NCBI RefSeq assembly: GCF_964204865.1
Contig: NC_135259.1
Location: forward strand, 7,264,974-7,328,973
Direction of reading: 5' to 3'
Length of the DNA: 64,000 nt
From: Styela clava
Lineage: Eukaryota; Chordata; Ascidiacea; Stolidobranchia; Styelidae
The translations under genes and the position numbers were made by a program. The first letter of the stretch is position 1; each line of letters begins with the position of its first letter. The notes below the pieces were generated by a model, which saw only the letters and a program-made list of their open reading frames with translations, was not told the DNA's origin and ran no database searches. Shown here one piece after another: positions 46,905 through 60,777 of the stretch.

Positions 46905-48650
46905 GAACATAGTTTTATGATAAAATACGTACTATAAAAAAAGTGGTTTCGTAATATGTGCAAAACGTCTTGGCGAATTAAAAATGATCCGGTTGAAAAA
47001 TGAATCGTGGTTATTTTGGTGAAATGTTGATTGGGCATTAGGTGTATATATGCATCGTTTTCTCGAATTGTAATAACATTGGAAATATTATTGTTGTTTA
47101 GGAAAATCGCCTTTCTCCGCAGATAATTGACCAAGCGATTTTAAGTTGCCATTACTCATTTAAATATCAACCGTTTATTTTTATAAATTTCCCCCGAGTT
47201 CTATAGCAAGTGATCTTTCATCCAAGATTTTTCTACTTTATTTTGGTTCATAAGAATACTTGATAATGTATTGAAACCCTCCATTCCATCACATTTGGCC
47301 ATCGATTGTCAAATGTTGTTATACTCTGGTTGTGTGATCAGGAGACCCAAGATTCTGAATTAATTATTGTTCAAAACAGCAACTCGACAATTGAAATAGT
47401 TCAAGTAAAGTAGCCAACCCCAAGCTTGGCGGACAAAGAAGAGAATGGAATATGTTTTCATTGGCACCATGTGGATGATCGGAGTCTCGTAATACAAATT
47501 CAGATGTCGGCAACTTGGCATAGTGGCCAGGCGACAGAAGAGCATTAAATTAGGTGTCTGCTTTAAAGTAGAAGAATACATAAAAATTATTCAAACTACA
47601 TGAGGACACATTAAAAGACATCAGTGAGAGAGCTCATTCGTAATTTAGAATGAAAATCTACAAGTTTCATTCTTAAAAATACAAAACTTTGGGAAATAGT
47701 AGTTACAATGACTAAGAAAACATGTGGAGGTTCAGGTAGATCAAAAGCAAAAATCATAATTTTTAAAAATCAAGTATATATTGAGAGGAAGTTTTCCAGA
47801 AAAAAATGCTCTGGTTGTGTCCCAAAGTAGAAGTGAGAATAAAATTAATAGTTGTGGGCTAAATTGTACAACACAATGTTTATGAAAAATAGTCCATGCT
47901 TAAAAAACTGTATATATATTATGAAATTTTAGGTCAGGTATTACTACAGTCTGCTTGACACAAACATGCTCAATGTACAACTTTGGGAATAAACCACAAA
48001 AAACTTCAACATATACATCAGCAACACTCCTTGTCACAGAAAATGGCTCCAACTCACTACCCGTCCACCCACGCATTGTACTTTCAAAAAAGAATACTGA
48101 ATCAAGAAGGTAATGAACTTTGAATGGCTATAAAAAGATATTAATTCAAGATAAAATAGCGAAACGAGCGTCTCTATTTGTAATGAATAGAGTAAATACA
48201 TATATCAAATCACGCTAGTTTAAAACACATAAAAGCTTAACTGAAATGTAGCCCGACCAAGGTATCAGTACAGGGGAATCCCATGGCCTCTGATCACATG
48301 ACAAATACATACCACTGAACCAATCAAATCTTGTAATATCTTGATATAATATCTTGGTAATAGTTTGAATTTGTCATATTTAGCTTTTGGGTTTTAAGAA
48401 TTATCACTGTGTCGCATTAGAGCAAGAAATATAGTATACGTCGTACACATTCAAAGCAATCTGACACAGGTGGGGGATTTCGCCACTTTGTTTAGTGTTG
48501 AAGTTTATGCAATAAAGTAAGCTGGCAGCGCTATTTGTTGGCTGAATAGAGAAGAACAACCTCAGGGTAAGCATGTGAAATTAGGAAATAGATTAATGGT
48601 TGTATATTAGAAAAAGCTTTTTACAACAAGACTGAAAACTTTTTACGGAC
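46905..48650. repeat. Duplicated block C, helicase-less third copy
   Basis: Collinear with 28094-30930. It lacks the Mutator-like MITE and the 28620-28990 segment, contains a third decayed MOV10-like fragment (48175-48330), and ends abruptly after GAAAACTTTTTACGG. At the equivalent point copy 1 continues to its minisatellite and helicase. Confidence 0.7.
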
Positions 48651-51600
48651 TAATATACGGACTATGTATATATATCGTCGTCGTCGCCCAATTCCGAGGG
48701 ACTGCTTTTTTTAGCCTATTTGCGGAAATGAAGAACATTATTGGATATGGTCGACACCGCATGGAATAGATATAATCATTGGCTATTTAATCATTGTCCT
48801 TCATTAAAAACGTTCACAGCTACAGCTAAATGCTTTGCTTGCAAGGTAAATTAAACACCAGTTACAATCGTACCATGAAATAGCCGAAAACAGTGGTTTT
48901 GGATGTTTTAAGGTGTGCCTGAGGCTTGTCGCCTTGCCCTATTTACAGCGTGATATGTTGTTATTTTGGCGTCACGGTTGATCGCTCGCTGAACGATATT
49001 GTTGCCCACTCGTTCTGAGTGCCACTTCTGACTGCCTGTATCTTCAATTCTCCATGCCCTCACACGAAAGTATAAAGAGTAATTGTGTATATACTGTATA
49101 TATATATATTGTGTATCTACGTAGGCCAAAGTGTAACCTGAAAATAGATTCAATGGCGATATTTGAAAGTTGTTCATAGTGGATTCTAGATAGCAGATGA
49201 CAAAACTTCCATAATTTCATAAATTGGATTGTGTGAGATGTGACATATTGCTGAAATTTACGAAATCACGAGTTAAAATTCGAACACATATAAATCAGCG
49301 AATTTTAGGTCAAATTTGAAATTTCTTTCACTAGTCTATGCGGAAGTTTTGTATTTATCTTTCCAAGGAGTGGTTTAAATTAATTATTTGTCATTTGACC
49401 CCAAAATTGAAAATTTGTTCTATTGTAGTTGTATTGAAAATTTTAATATATTTGGATAGATTTCAATAAAAAAAAACTAAAAATAGTTTTATAATTAAAA
49501 TTCATTTAATAGTTTTCGAGAAAATTGGATTCAAAAATTTTTTTTTTATCGTTTTTTGGTTATAACTTTTGATATAATTGATAAAAAACAAAAATGTTAA
49601 TACCGTTCAGTTGGTATTTTAGAGACGCATTTGGCGATATATTGTTCAATGATATTGGATGGCTAGAAAAATAATTCAAAATTTTGAAATTTCCAAATAA
49701 ATGCAGTTCGGAAACATATGATAGCATATCGTCGTTACTAGGGTTTCATCGATTATTTTAATTTTTCGCCTTCGATGTCGTTTTTTTTGTTGTATTCAAA
49801 TATATTTGAATATAATAAGTGCATTGCACGTGCTTTTCGTCAAATTTAGGCAAAAATATCGAAAATATCGCTCCTTTATGGCGATGTTGTCAAAAACGCA
49901 ATTTTCGCCGTAATTGTTAAGTTTTCTGGCGATAATATGTTGTATTAACAATCAAAAGCATTTATATGAGCAAGTTTAACTGTACCTAGTATTATGGTAC
50001 TTCACATTAAATTAAATCATCACCTGAATAATTAACCATTTTTTAAATAAATATAGTCACCATTTCGGAAACGAGAAGAAGAATCGGCGATGTATGAAAA
50101 CTCAAATTCCCGCAGAATTAAATCCAATTGCCCGGTCTAGTAAAGCAAAGAACGTTTCCCATTCAATTCAATGTTTTGTGTTGTGATGACCGTGCTTAAT
50201 CATATAATTAAAACTGGAGAACAAAAGGAATGAAAGTGGAAAACGAAATAACCCGGCATCGGCATGAGCGACCTAGACTTCCGATATAGAAAGTTTTTCT
50301 AATTCCTACATTTCCGCTAATCTAAGTAACAATTTGTATCCCATTTGTTAATTGGGAATACTGTCGCTAAAAGGATCACAGATGTTTCAAATATGCCACT
50401 GTTCGTAAAATAGATTTTAGGGCTAATTAGCTCTTTGTAATCTGAATTTCAACTGCGCAGTGTTCGATTTCCGATTTTCAGATAAGGTATTTTTCCGAGT
50501 GAGATGCGTCCAAAATAGCCAACAATGTACAAGAGGTTACCATAACTCATTTGCTTATTTGATAGTCGGAAATTAGTGACACCAGTTAATGTAACTAGTA
50601 TTATGTATTTTCGACAATGTGAAAAATTATAGTGACGTCATACGGTTTTTTTGAGTGAAATTAATTTTGGCGTCATAGCAGAGATGTTCATGTGATATGA
50701 TGTCATAAATTAATATAAAAAATTTCGCAAAATACGAAAATTACCGTTGTACGGAAGATCCGTATGTTATTCACGCAAGTATACTGGATAATAAGTTGAA
50801 TATAAAAAAAAACTAATAAACCGCGTCACCAGTAAACTTGAAGTCATAGTAGCTATTTCTATTTGTGCCAAGGGTGCAGGGACTTACCCAAATCTCACCC
50901 TCTTTGTAATTTTATGAAATCGCTCACCTGGGACTTCAAAGAGAGGGGCGTAGGAGTAATATTAAAACGTATCTGCGCATTTCTTGATATGTTCAATAAA
51001 GGAGATATGGCAATATTGTTAGCAACGCAATGCAGATCGTTGCTTTATATAGAAGTAAAATCGCCCAGCTTTACACGACCAATCCAGCTTTTCAACTGTT
51101 ATAACGTCTCATGACCACCCCCCACCCCAAGATCAGTCTTTCAAAATCGGTAACAGCAAAATGACCTACGCTGACCATGCAGTTTATAGTGACTGTTTTG
51201 TACCATTGACCGACAAACAATTCAACTCAGCGTTGTATTTTAACATCTCCGGCTAAAATAAGCACGGTGGTATACACCTGGTCACACATGATTTATTTCC
51301 AAAAAATTGTGTTCGAACAAAGTACATTTGCATGCGAAAAGTACATAGTAATCAAGAATATATATTACAATAACCGCTATATATCATGCATCAAACTTTT
51401 CTAATATTCCGTTGTCATCCATTCAATATCCAGAAACGTTATGGAGGTATTTAGAAGAATTTTTATAAAATAACCTATTTTTTTGCCAAAATAGGCATGG
51501 GTTTCAAAATCCGGTCAGTCCTATTTTAAGACATGAGAAACCCAATACACAGATTACAAAATTCGATTGGTGCGTGCGTCTCCTGCCGAAATTTTAATGA

Positions 51601-53367
51601 ACTTATATTTATATTCATGGATTGTAATAGATAACCTTTTCTAGTGCACAATAGTTCTGGCTTATAAACAAATTTCTAGAGATGCAACCAATTTGTCTTT
51701 TTCCCCATATTTACTGTGTCTACCTTTTTCCAGATTGACCTTACGCTTTTCTGACAATATTCACTTGTCTTATCCTCATTGAACCTTTTGTTCTTCAAAT
51801 AACGGTTTTCCTTCCACATGTTTTCAAATGACTCAAAATTATCTTATATATATATACTATAAACTTTCTATTTTAATGTTCTCGAGTTTGCTTGGAAAGT
51901 TTTCCTTTTCCTGATCTTTGACAGACTTCCGTACACGTTCAATGATCTTCTGTCAGCTTCGTTTTTTCCCAAATCTGTGACTAGGAAAACAGAACATAAA
52001 TTTATTTTACAAAATAATATAAAGTTTACTTTTTTAAAAAAAATATTGGACTAGACTACATTTACTGCGAAATCCTATTCTGTCGCACTGGATAGGACTA
52101 TCACGTCTGTTCCATATATTTTCATGTCTTCCATAATTAGGTAGCGAGATACTTTGCAGACTCAAAGTGATAACATCATCTCAAACTATTTCTTTGCATA
52201 CAATATCTCAGAGCCTTTGTTTTACATGATAACATGTCCCGCATCCTTATGTACAAACTGAATTGCCTTTGATTCAAAACGATAACTAAAACCAACTTCT
52301 CTCATCGCTCCTGACAGAGCAGACGCAGACCATATATGACGTCATATGTCTCGTCTGCAATTTGCACATTTTGTCAGAGTGAAATATACCATAGCAGTGT
52401 CGCAAGTCCCATATAAGTTTCCGATGAATTATTGGAATACCATACGATAGCGAAAATTTTTTCTTGTTAATCCTCCAATTCTGGCCAAAAGATAACCGGG
52501 TTAGAAAAGAGAAAATCATGATTTATTTTTGTAGCCACAATTTAGCAAAAATAGCAAAACGGGATATAGCTAGGCCTAGAAACTGTCGGCAAAAACCAGA
52601 GTTTTTTTACTTGAATTTCAAATCCAACATTATGTGGTGATAGTTGAGGGTAATGTTGAAAATGACGAAAAGTTTCAGACTTTTTGCTTGAGGGATTTAT
52701 GTAGAAAATAAAGCCCAAACTATTTGGGCGACAACAAAATGTGGCCCAAAAATTCCCGTCGCCCAAATACAGCGAAAATAACTCCGTGTTGTCGACCAAA
52801 TCGATAAAATAGAAATATATATATATACAGAAAATTTGAGCAATGCGAATAAAATATATTTCATTCAAACTAGTTAATTCAAATGTTACTGAATCAGGAT
52901 ATTTTATGTGGAACTGCCACAGATTTGTATCGTCACAACATGAATTGATTTTTTGCGTGTATCCTGTGCGTCCTCTGACTCAGAGAATCTTCACCCAAAT
53001 TATAAACAGTTCATTTTGACGTAAAGTAAACATAGAAGGATAGAACAAAACAATAAGTAAGATTCTACTCAAGAACTATGAAATGAAAAAGGGCCTTGGG
53101 AGGCATAAAAGCAGCACAATAGAATATAGACTATAGCAGCATTCACATTGCAGCTATGTGAACAACAGTTCATTCCATTTTTGGTTGTTTCATTGAAATA
53201 AACTTCTAATTTTTGATAATATAGTTGAGATGTTTTGAATAATGCGTTTTAAAGAACCTTTGTTTGATACATATAATACAGATGAACTTTTATACAAAGC
53301 AAACCCATATACGAACAACACGTTTTCCTATTTGTTAGAGGTAAATTAGAAAAATCACGAAGCGTTT
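48651..53367. other. Gene-poor region
   Basis: Mostly AT-rich sequence without start, splice or domain support. A minus-strand stretch at 51690-51965 is listed separately. ORFs near 50863 and 52542 look like chance. Confidence 0.4.
51690..51965 (-). pseudogene. Possible decayed coding fragment, unknown family
   Basis: Two adjacent minus-strand stretches have charged, helical protein-like composition: KIIERVRKSVKDQEKENFPS, then (after an AT-dinucleotide run) NFESFENMWKENRYLKNK continuing to a TAG. The AT run separates the frames, which suggests a broken coding sequence. No family was recognised. Confidence 0.2.
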
Positions 53368-55436
53368 ATGGTCATAATGAGCATGATTTCAATTTTTAAA
53401 TTACTCTTGCTATTGTCATCAATTGCACTGATAACAAATGCAAGTCAGTTACAGAAAAGCTGTATTTCAGAGGGCATGGAAATCGATGCTGGAAAAGTAC
53501 GGTGGAGATGAAGATAACAACTCAAATTGAGACTAAATTATAGAAGTGTGTTGAACCCACTTGTTTTTGCTGATTTTAATGAAGAACATGACTCTTTAAG
53601 TTAATATTAAAGTAATTACTTCCAATCCGTTATTAGTCAATCAAAACCATTTTTGTGTAACTAGTATTAAATTCTAATCAACCAATGCTAACATACACCG
53701 TGTTTCCCAAATATAAGACAGGGTCTTATTTTAATTTTAGTTCGAAAAATACCACTAGGGCTTATATGGAAGGATGCCATTTATCAAAAACAAAATTACG
53801 AAGTAGAAAATTACGAAATTTTCAATATACAAAATATGAAACCCGATATCCATTTACTTAAAAATAACACGTTTTTATTAAACAAAAAACTGCCATTATT
53901 CAAAATTGACCATATCATCATCCTCTGGAATGTCATGCCAGTCACTAGATTCATAAATTCCAATGAAGATTTTACTCATTGAACCTTTTCCTTTCTCACG
54001 CGTTTTAGTTTAACCATTTGAAACGTGTAAGAAAGATTTCGTGCCTTCGATTAGGTCAAAACAAATTTCACGCTATCGGCTAGATCTTATTTTAAGGGTA
54101 GGGCTTGGATTAAAATCATTTTTAAATTTGGGCTAGGTCCTATTTTCAGGCTATAGGACTTATTTTCGGGGAAACACCGTAATTTAAGTTTTTCCCATTT
54201 TGTAGTTATCAAAAACTACGTGGTATTCTGGACTGGTGAAACAACGTCTAAGGTCTCTTGTGCCTGATTCACTAATATCACGTCTACAGACTCTGGATTC
54301 CAAGCTGTTTCAAAGGAAAATGGGTCCAGGTAAATATATGAAAACAAAAGCAAAATCTACAGAGTATAAATGTGTTACAATAAGTAAAATATTGTTGAAA
54401 ATAGCTAAAATTAAAAATAAATTTTTTACCTATAGTGATTCTTCTACATTTTCATATGTTGTTTAAATTACCAAATCTACCTAAGAACTCGTCCAAGAGT
54501 TACGAGTCTATTTCCTCGGATCTGATAGCATACTAATTAATAATGCTTTCCAATAAATTCTCGAAAACACAATTATAAAATTAGATAACAGGTTGCATAG
54601 AAGGACACTTTTTTTAACACCGTTTTATTTGCCAGATATGTTGAAATTGAATTTCATGTTGACTATGAAGGAGATGGAACTTATCATATTAAGAAATCAG
54701 ACGATGGTATGTTGTGTACACAAAATGTATCCCAATTGAATGCTTTCAAAACGTCGTGGAAAGTTATTGATTAGCATAACAATGAAAAGTACTAGTAGAC
54801 TCTTTTATTATTTTCCTTCTAATTTAAGACATTTGTTAATTTTTTGAAACAAATTGAACGTTTGCAGAATTTATTCACCTCGAGCACGGAGAGGAAATGA
54901 ACGGACTTGCGAATGAAGCGGTGTCAAATATGGGTAAAATTACTAATACATGTACATATATAATATAATATTCGATATATAGATAAATTATTATTCTTTT
55001 GTTGGTCTGCAGTTAAACTCATTTAATTCTATTTGTTTTAATCAGACAACCTTTTAGACAATGCAGCTATAGTTTTTCTTTCTGACTATGAAAATTATTT
55101 TACGGCTTTGTTATGTCCACTCGACAAAGGTATGAAAACTTATATCAAACTTTTTAAGTACTGGAAGATATTGTAAATTAAATTACCAAGTCGAAGTATT
55201 TGTTGTTGCATCATGAACTGTTACAAATACCGGAATATAAATACTCCTTCCATTGAGTTCAAACGTTTGTTCTCTACCCATTGTGGACATGAACAGCAGT
55301 CTCGTTTTGCCTTAGCTATATATATATGCAAGGTCTGGTGATATCCGAATCTTATCGAAAAAACTTGCGTGCTTTACTTTGTTCAGATCATCAGGTGATT
55401 CGTGGATTTTTTCCAAGTCCAAATCCAACTTTGTGA
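53368..55436 (+). CDS. Probable lipocalin-family secreted protein, model incomplete
   Basis: Candidate exons: 53368-53496 (signal peptide MVIMSMISIFKLLLLLSSIA, then a cysteine), 54206-54329, 54636-54706, 54868-54933, 55046-55129, 55387-55436. The last four junctions agree in phase 1. Lipocalins are single beta-barrels that carry small hydrophobic ligands. Motif 1 is suggested by KTTWYSG at the start of exon 2. Motif 2 is clear in exon 5 (FLSDYENYFTALLC, compare the family's TDYxNY). The end, GFFPSPNPTL, resembles the strand before the C-terminal helix, but a stop follows at once, so the helix is missing or in an unseen exon. Exon 2 begins in one frame and must end in another near 54265-54290. 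An indel, a missed tiny intron or a pseudogene would explain this. Confidence 0.55.
53698..54176. mobile_element. TIR element in lipocalin-like intron 1
   Basis: Ends ACCGTGTTTCCCAAATATAAG-like and (inverted) ACGGTGTTTCCCCGAAAATA define about 480 bp. The interior has GGGTCTTATTTT and its inverted partner near the ends. No transposase was seen, and the superfamily was not assigned. Confidence 0.5.
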
Positions 55437-56388
55437 CAGGTTGCAGCCTTCATTAACGTCTTGCATGATGTCGCAATATCTGCAAACTTTTCTCCTTCAA
55501 CATGTCCAGAAACTGACTAAAGTCTTATTTGAGCTAACCAACTATTATTTATCAATGTTAGTTACATATCTATCTATATATATGTATATATATATACTAA
55601 TTTCATCAACAGTCCTCGATGTTTGCTATTATTCAGAATATTGTATTTTAAAAAATAACGCTGATTACGTTGTTTTATAATTATCTAAATATATTTTATC
55701 ACACCAGTATATGAATGAAGATAATGACTAACTCGTAACCTGTAAGATAATATCACTATTTGACAATTTAGCCATTGATAAAAAAAATGCTAAAAAATAC
55801 GTTAAATATAATTACTATGACCAAATTTATTGTTAATTAGGTTTTGATTTGGGTATTTTGAGAATTTCGAAAAGTATTGATATTACGTAAAGCGAACTCG
55901 CCACGAATTAGCTTGGCTTGGGACAAGATTGTGTTGTCAGTTTAGTTCATGCGATGTGACTGCTATACGTTTCTTAATATAGACGCCGTCGGTAAAAAGT
56001 AATGGTCAGAAGGATTGGCAAGATTTACACACAAGCCATTCACAGATTCTCACTTCTCTTTTTATTCACGTTTCTATTGCAAAATATACTAATAGTTTTA
56101 AAAATTCGAAATCTTCTTTACGGTCGATAGAGTATAGTCAATGATTCGAGAAAATTCATTCCAGTATATATACATGCTCTTATCCTCTACGTTCATAATG
56201 GTCTCCCGGCAGCTTATGCATATACGTACGGTTTCACAAAACATTTTCATGCTTCCGAGTCTTATTCCTCTGTTTTAAATCATTCCTATTTTTACATGTC
56301 AATTTGTCGTACTATTTTCAACTTGACAAGCTGGATATTCATCAAGTACATCCGCTTGCTGTTGCCAACCTCCGTTTTTTTTTCAGAG

Positions 56389-56490
56389 CTCCAGAAGTAT
56401 ATGCACCAAGATAGCGCACATCCTGAACATAGTATTTGTACCAGGTTATGGTTCAGGTTGTGCGCCATCTTGGTGCACATACTTCGGGAG
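56389..56490. mobile_element. Palindromic MITE, copy 2
   Basis: CTCCAGAAGTATATGCACCA at the left is complementary to TGGTGCACATACTTCGGGAG at the right, with CCTGAAC and GTTCAGG nearer the centre. Near-identical to 2402-2503. Confidence 0.7.
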
Positions 56491-56905
56491 CGGCGTTTTT
56501 TTGATCCTGCTTAAATATAATTTTATCAAAATATTAAACCACATTACAAAATATCATTTTGTTTTAAATTTTAGCATGAATATCAATCGAAAACAAATTT
56601 AGCACTTTGCCTTAGCCATGATCCATCACAATTATATATACCAGCTTGTCAACAGAATTTCGCAAGTAAAACCAGAGCCAACCTATTTTTAGAATGAGAG
56701 CTAAAAAATGACAAAGTTATTAGTAGATTATCAGTAGCATTGTGCATTTCTTTATGTTTATATATTTATTGGTATTCATCGTTATTCACCATATACTTTC
56801 TTTTCATATAGTGGGTAAATTATTATTTACTGATAGCCTAATAAACAAATAGTGATATATAATTATCTATGATTTACCCTATGTGGGATACCTTGTGACA
56901 TCAAG

Positions 56906-58381
56906 ATGCCAAAGATCAGATGCCCAATCAACGAATGTGAATTTGAAACAGAGGATGAGGCCTCTATTGTTGCTGCATTACTGAATTTACACGCTACCAC
57001 ACACAGCGCACAAAAAACTCAACAACCCACAACCCAAGTTGAGAAAGTAAAACGTCCAACCATCACATCTGCTAGCTCAACTGAAGAATGGACATATTTT
57101 GAATCAAGATGGACAGACTACAAAGCTGCCACAAAAATATTTGGCCAAGACATAATTTTCCAACTATTGGAATGCTGTGACGATCCACTGCGCAAAGATC
57201 TAACTCGCACCTCACCTAATCTTACAGGAAAATCAGAACAAGACATACTGAACGCTATCAAAGGAAAATGCCATGATCGCCAGAGTCAAGCTCGCCAACA
57301 TGAAACAAGACAGAGACGAACCAGTAAGAAACTTTGGCGCCCGCATTCGTGGCCAAGCGACAGTCTGCCAAGCGACAGATTCCCAGTCCACAGACGCCAT
57401 CAGGTCATATCGAAAGGGGCGCATTCAAGTCAAGCCCACATCCGATAAGATGCAAGCCACATGTACTTACTGCGGAGAAACATTACACGGCAAAAGTGCT
57501 CCACTGAGAATCAAATAACGTTCCTGTCCTGCTTTCAATCAGACTTGCTACCACTGCTTGAAACTACACCATTTCGAATCAGTTTGTAGAGGCAAAACAT
57601 CATCAAAAATGGTCAAACCATCACAGGAACCTGATGACATGAAGAACTCTATGTCCAATTCATTACGCTCAGTTTACAAGAATTCATCCAACGGAATGGC
57701 TCTGGACCACCACCAATATGTGCCAAAGATGGGAAAAACGCAAGTCAGATCCACAGCTATTTTTTGATATTATGATCGACATACTGCCATCTGACTTTGC
57801 TAAATTGGGGTTTAAAAAGAATTTCAAACCCCAACAACAATGACTGCGACCAATAACAAATGGATACATATCCTTGGCGCCCTAGTTGCAAGATTTTCAG
57901 GAACAACTGATAACGGGAAATAAGTTCGTTCCCGTCAGATCATTTACATTACCGACAGCTCGGACAAGCTGTTCTTGGGCAAGAAAGCATGCATTGAACT
58001 TGTTTAATTTTTCAAAGATTGGCGGAGTCAACAGGGAAATGACATCAATTAACATGACAGACAAAACTTTGACAGGGACTAAAAATGGTGACATATAAAT
58101 ATGCACATGTCCCCCCCGCAAACTTCCCCCACCAATCCCAACGTCGTTACCATACTCGCCGAATGGGGAAAACCGACAGAAGCTACAGGAGTATCTAATC
58201 GAATAATACAAATCTAGCACTTTCAACACCTGCGAACACCAACCGCTCCCTATATGATGGACGGGCCGCCAAAAAAACTTATGATAGACCCTGAAGCAAA
58301 GCCCGTCGTTCATCACACACCAGTACCAGTATCCCTCCACTGGAAAGAAGAGGTAAAAGCCGGCCTAGACAGGGACACTCA
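56906..58381 (+). mobile_element. Decayed Ty3/Gypsy-type retrotransposon, 5' part
   Basis: Gag-like ORF from 56906 (MPKIRCPINECEFET; TYFESRWTDYKAAT) runs to about 57268, where a frameshift moves it to the frame containing ANMKQDRDEPVRNFGARIRG. Two zinc-knuckle-like motifs follow (CTYCGETLHG near 57460, CYHCLKLHHFESVC near 57550). Degenerate protease and reverse-transcriptase starts come next (LPSDFAKLGFKK near 57790; VPVSLHWKEEVKAGLDRD near 58330-58378). Several stops and frameshifts disable it. The 5' LTR was not identified. The element is cut at 58381 by a later insertion and continues at 63733. Confidence 0.82.
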
Positions 58382-59099
58382 TAGGACTATAGGATATTGG
58401 GTAAACTATCTGCTTTCGGTTAATAGATTACGTGTTTAAACTTAGTCACTCTAATCTTAAAATTAGAAGTAATATCTTAGTCATAAAATACGTAACAATT
58501 AGACGTACTGTAGGGCAGGGGTCCGCAACTACGGGGTCGCGACCCAAATTTGGGACGCGAAACCCCCCGCTCTGGATCGCGAAACAATTTAAATTTTCCA
58601 TAAATATGAGCATTGCGTCTGTGTAGCGTATTTATGTATAACAACTTTATAAATCACTGATTATAATTATGAATGTTTCCCCGAGTATACACTTCCTTAT
58701 TTACTGTCGTAACATTTTCCAATCAGCATAATTGCAAAAATGAAGTAACAATAAACGTTTCAGAAGCGCTCAGATACTTTTTTCCATTCAGACAGTCTTT
58801 CGTGGTTGTGGATATTATCTCGTTTTGGCAATTTTCGCGTGTTGTTTGTTAGTTTTTAGTTGTGTTTTGGTCAATATACGTCCTAATCAAATAACTAAGT
58901 CCTAATTCTTGAAATAAGAACCAATAATTTTGCAATGGTAGAGTGTAGATCCAAGAGGAAGAATTCAAGAGATCAAAAGTCGAGGAAACATTTGTTACTT
59001 AGTTGTTCGCATTGTTACATCCTACTACGTAGACTTCAGGTTTTCAAAATGCTCCGTACGCACCCTCAGGACTTCGTTAAAGACACTTAGACCTCCGCG

Positions 59100-60760
59100 A
59101 GCTATTCGTTCACTTGAAAACTGTCCTCGACCCACTGCCCTACATCAATCTACTTATCTATCCTCGACCCACTGCCCGACCTCCCTCAACTTTCCTATCC
59201 TCAACCCACTGCCCTATCTCCCTCAACCTTCCTATCCACGACCCACCGCCCCATCCCCCCACTTTCGCATCCCCGAAACCACCACTCTATCTCCCTGAAC
59301 CTTTCCCCTCTCGACCTACTGCCCTATCTCCCTCAACCTACCTATCCTCGACCCACTGCCCTATCTGCTACAACCTACCTATCTTTGACCTACGGTTCTA
59401 TACTATTCAGTACTATTATTTACTACCCGATCGCTACACTGAACTTTACTATCTTGCGACCAACTTCCATGGGTTAAACTGGTCGTGTATGCCAATGAGA
59501 TGATTCAATCGTACGTCGACAAAACAGGATTGACGGCATTCGTATAATATGTAGGCTGAAATCTCAAATGGTAAACAATAACCATAATTGACAGTTTAAA
59601 AATGTGTTACTAATTGGGCTACTGATGGTTTCTTGCTGGGAATGACAGTTTTCTAAATTTTAACAAGCCGTTTTATGCCCTTAATAATTGGCCATGTCGT
59701 GAGTCTTGTAACAATATGATGCCGATCCGAAATGAGCAATAGTGCTCCTGTTCGTATAAAGTATTTTTCTTTGACATTTTATAGTAAAAGCTGCGTCCTT
59801 TGCAGCTTCATAAGTTTCAAATAAGATAAGCTCAATTTTGGGACTACACGCTGGATTGGAGGGCAGTTGGCAACGCTATCTACGACAAAACATTTCATGT
59901 CTTAAAAATAGTTTGGAAGGAATTACACTCCCTAAGCGACTTATATTTTTGACTGTTTTTGAATATTCAGTCTCCTCAGCCACGTAAAAAAAATTTGTAT
60001 ATACAACAAAGATATGGCAGAACATTCGTTGAAAAAGACTAAGCGTGCAAATATTCGATTACTTTCTCGTCGTTTTGCCCTGCACGGAAATACAGGCGAC
60101 ATTGAATGAGTTTCTGGAAAGGTACTCAGATATTTCGATATCGAAAGGCCTGTTAAAATTTTAAAAACAGGGACTCCAAGCCCGATGCCATCAGTAGCCT
60201 AATTAGTAGCACATTTTTAATCCACTAATTATGGTTATTGATTACCAATTGATATTCCAGCCTAAATTTACGAATGCCGTTTTGTCGACGTACGATTGAA
60301 TCATCTCATTGGCATACTCGACCAGTATAACACATGGGAGTTGGTCGCAAGGTGGTAAAGTTCATTTTGACGGTCGAGTCGTAATTTTAGCGCCGTTAGG
60401 TTAGGTACTCAGTGGTATAGCGTCGTGGGTCAAAGATAAGTAAGTTGAGGGAGGTCGGACAGTGGGTCGAGGGTGGGAGGTTTGAGGCAGATAGTGCAGG
60501 GGATTGAGGGTAGAAAAGTTGAGGGAGATAGGGCAATGAGTCGAGGATAAAAAAGTCGGAGGGGATAGGAAGGTTGGGGAAATAGGAAAGTGGGTCGAGG
60601 ATACGAAGGTTAAGAGAGATTGGGCGGTGCTTCGAGGATAGGAAGGTTGAGCAGTTGGCCGAGGCGAGAGAGACAGGGCAGCGGATCGAGGATAGGAAAG
60701 TGGAGGGAGATAGGGCAGTGGGTCGAGGATTTGAGTTGGAATGACTGTATAACTCCACTG
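59100..60760. mobile_element. Foldback-like long inverted repeat with minisatellite arms
   Basis: The left arm (about 59100-59570) and right arm (about 60240-60760) are reverse complements around a 0.67-kb centre. The outer part of each arm is a run of about 37-bp units (CTCGACCCACTGCCCTATCT on the left, its complement on the right). The inner part is unique (CCAATGAGATGATTCAATCG and its complement). Tandem repeats inside long inverted repeats are typical of foldback transposons. Confidence 0.8.
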
Positions 60761-60777
60761 GCTCTAAAGTCTAAATC

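Noticed and set aside
52542..52868. 108-codon minus-strand ORF as a gene
   Set aside because: No domain, splice partner or start context; it includes an AT microsatellite.
57897..58340. 147-codon minus-strand ORF
   Set aside because: It is antisense to the decayed Gypsy-type pol and has no domain signature.
59114..59503. 129-codon Pro/Ser/Leu-rich ORF
   Set aside because: It is translation of the 37-bp tandem repeat in the foldback arm; 37 is not a multiple of 3, and the units mutate freely.
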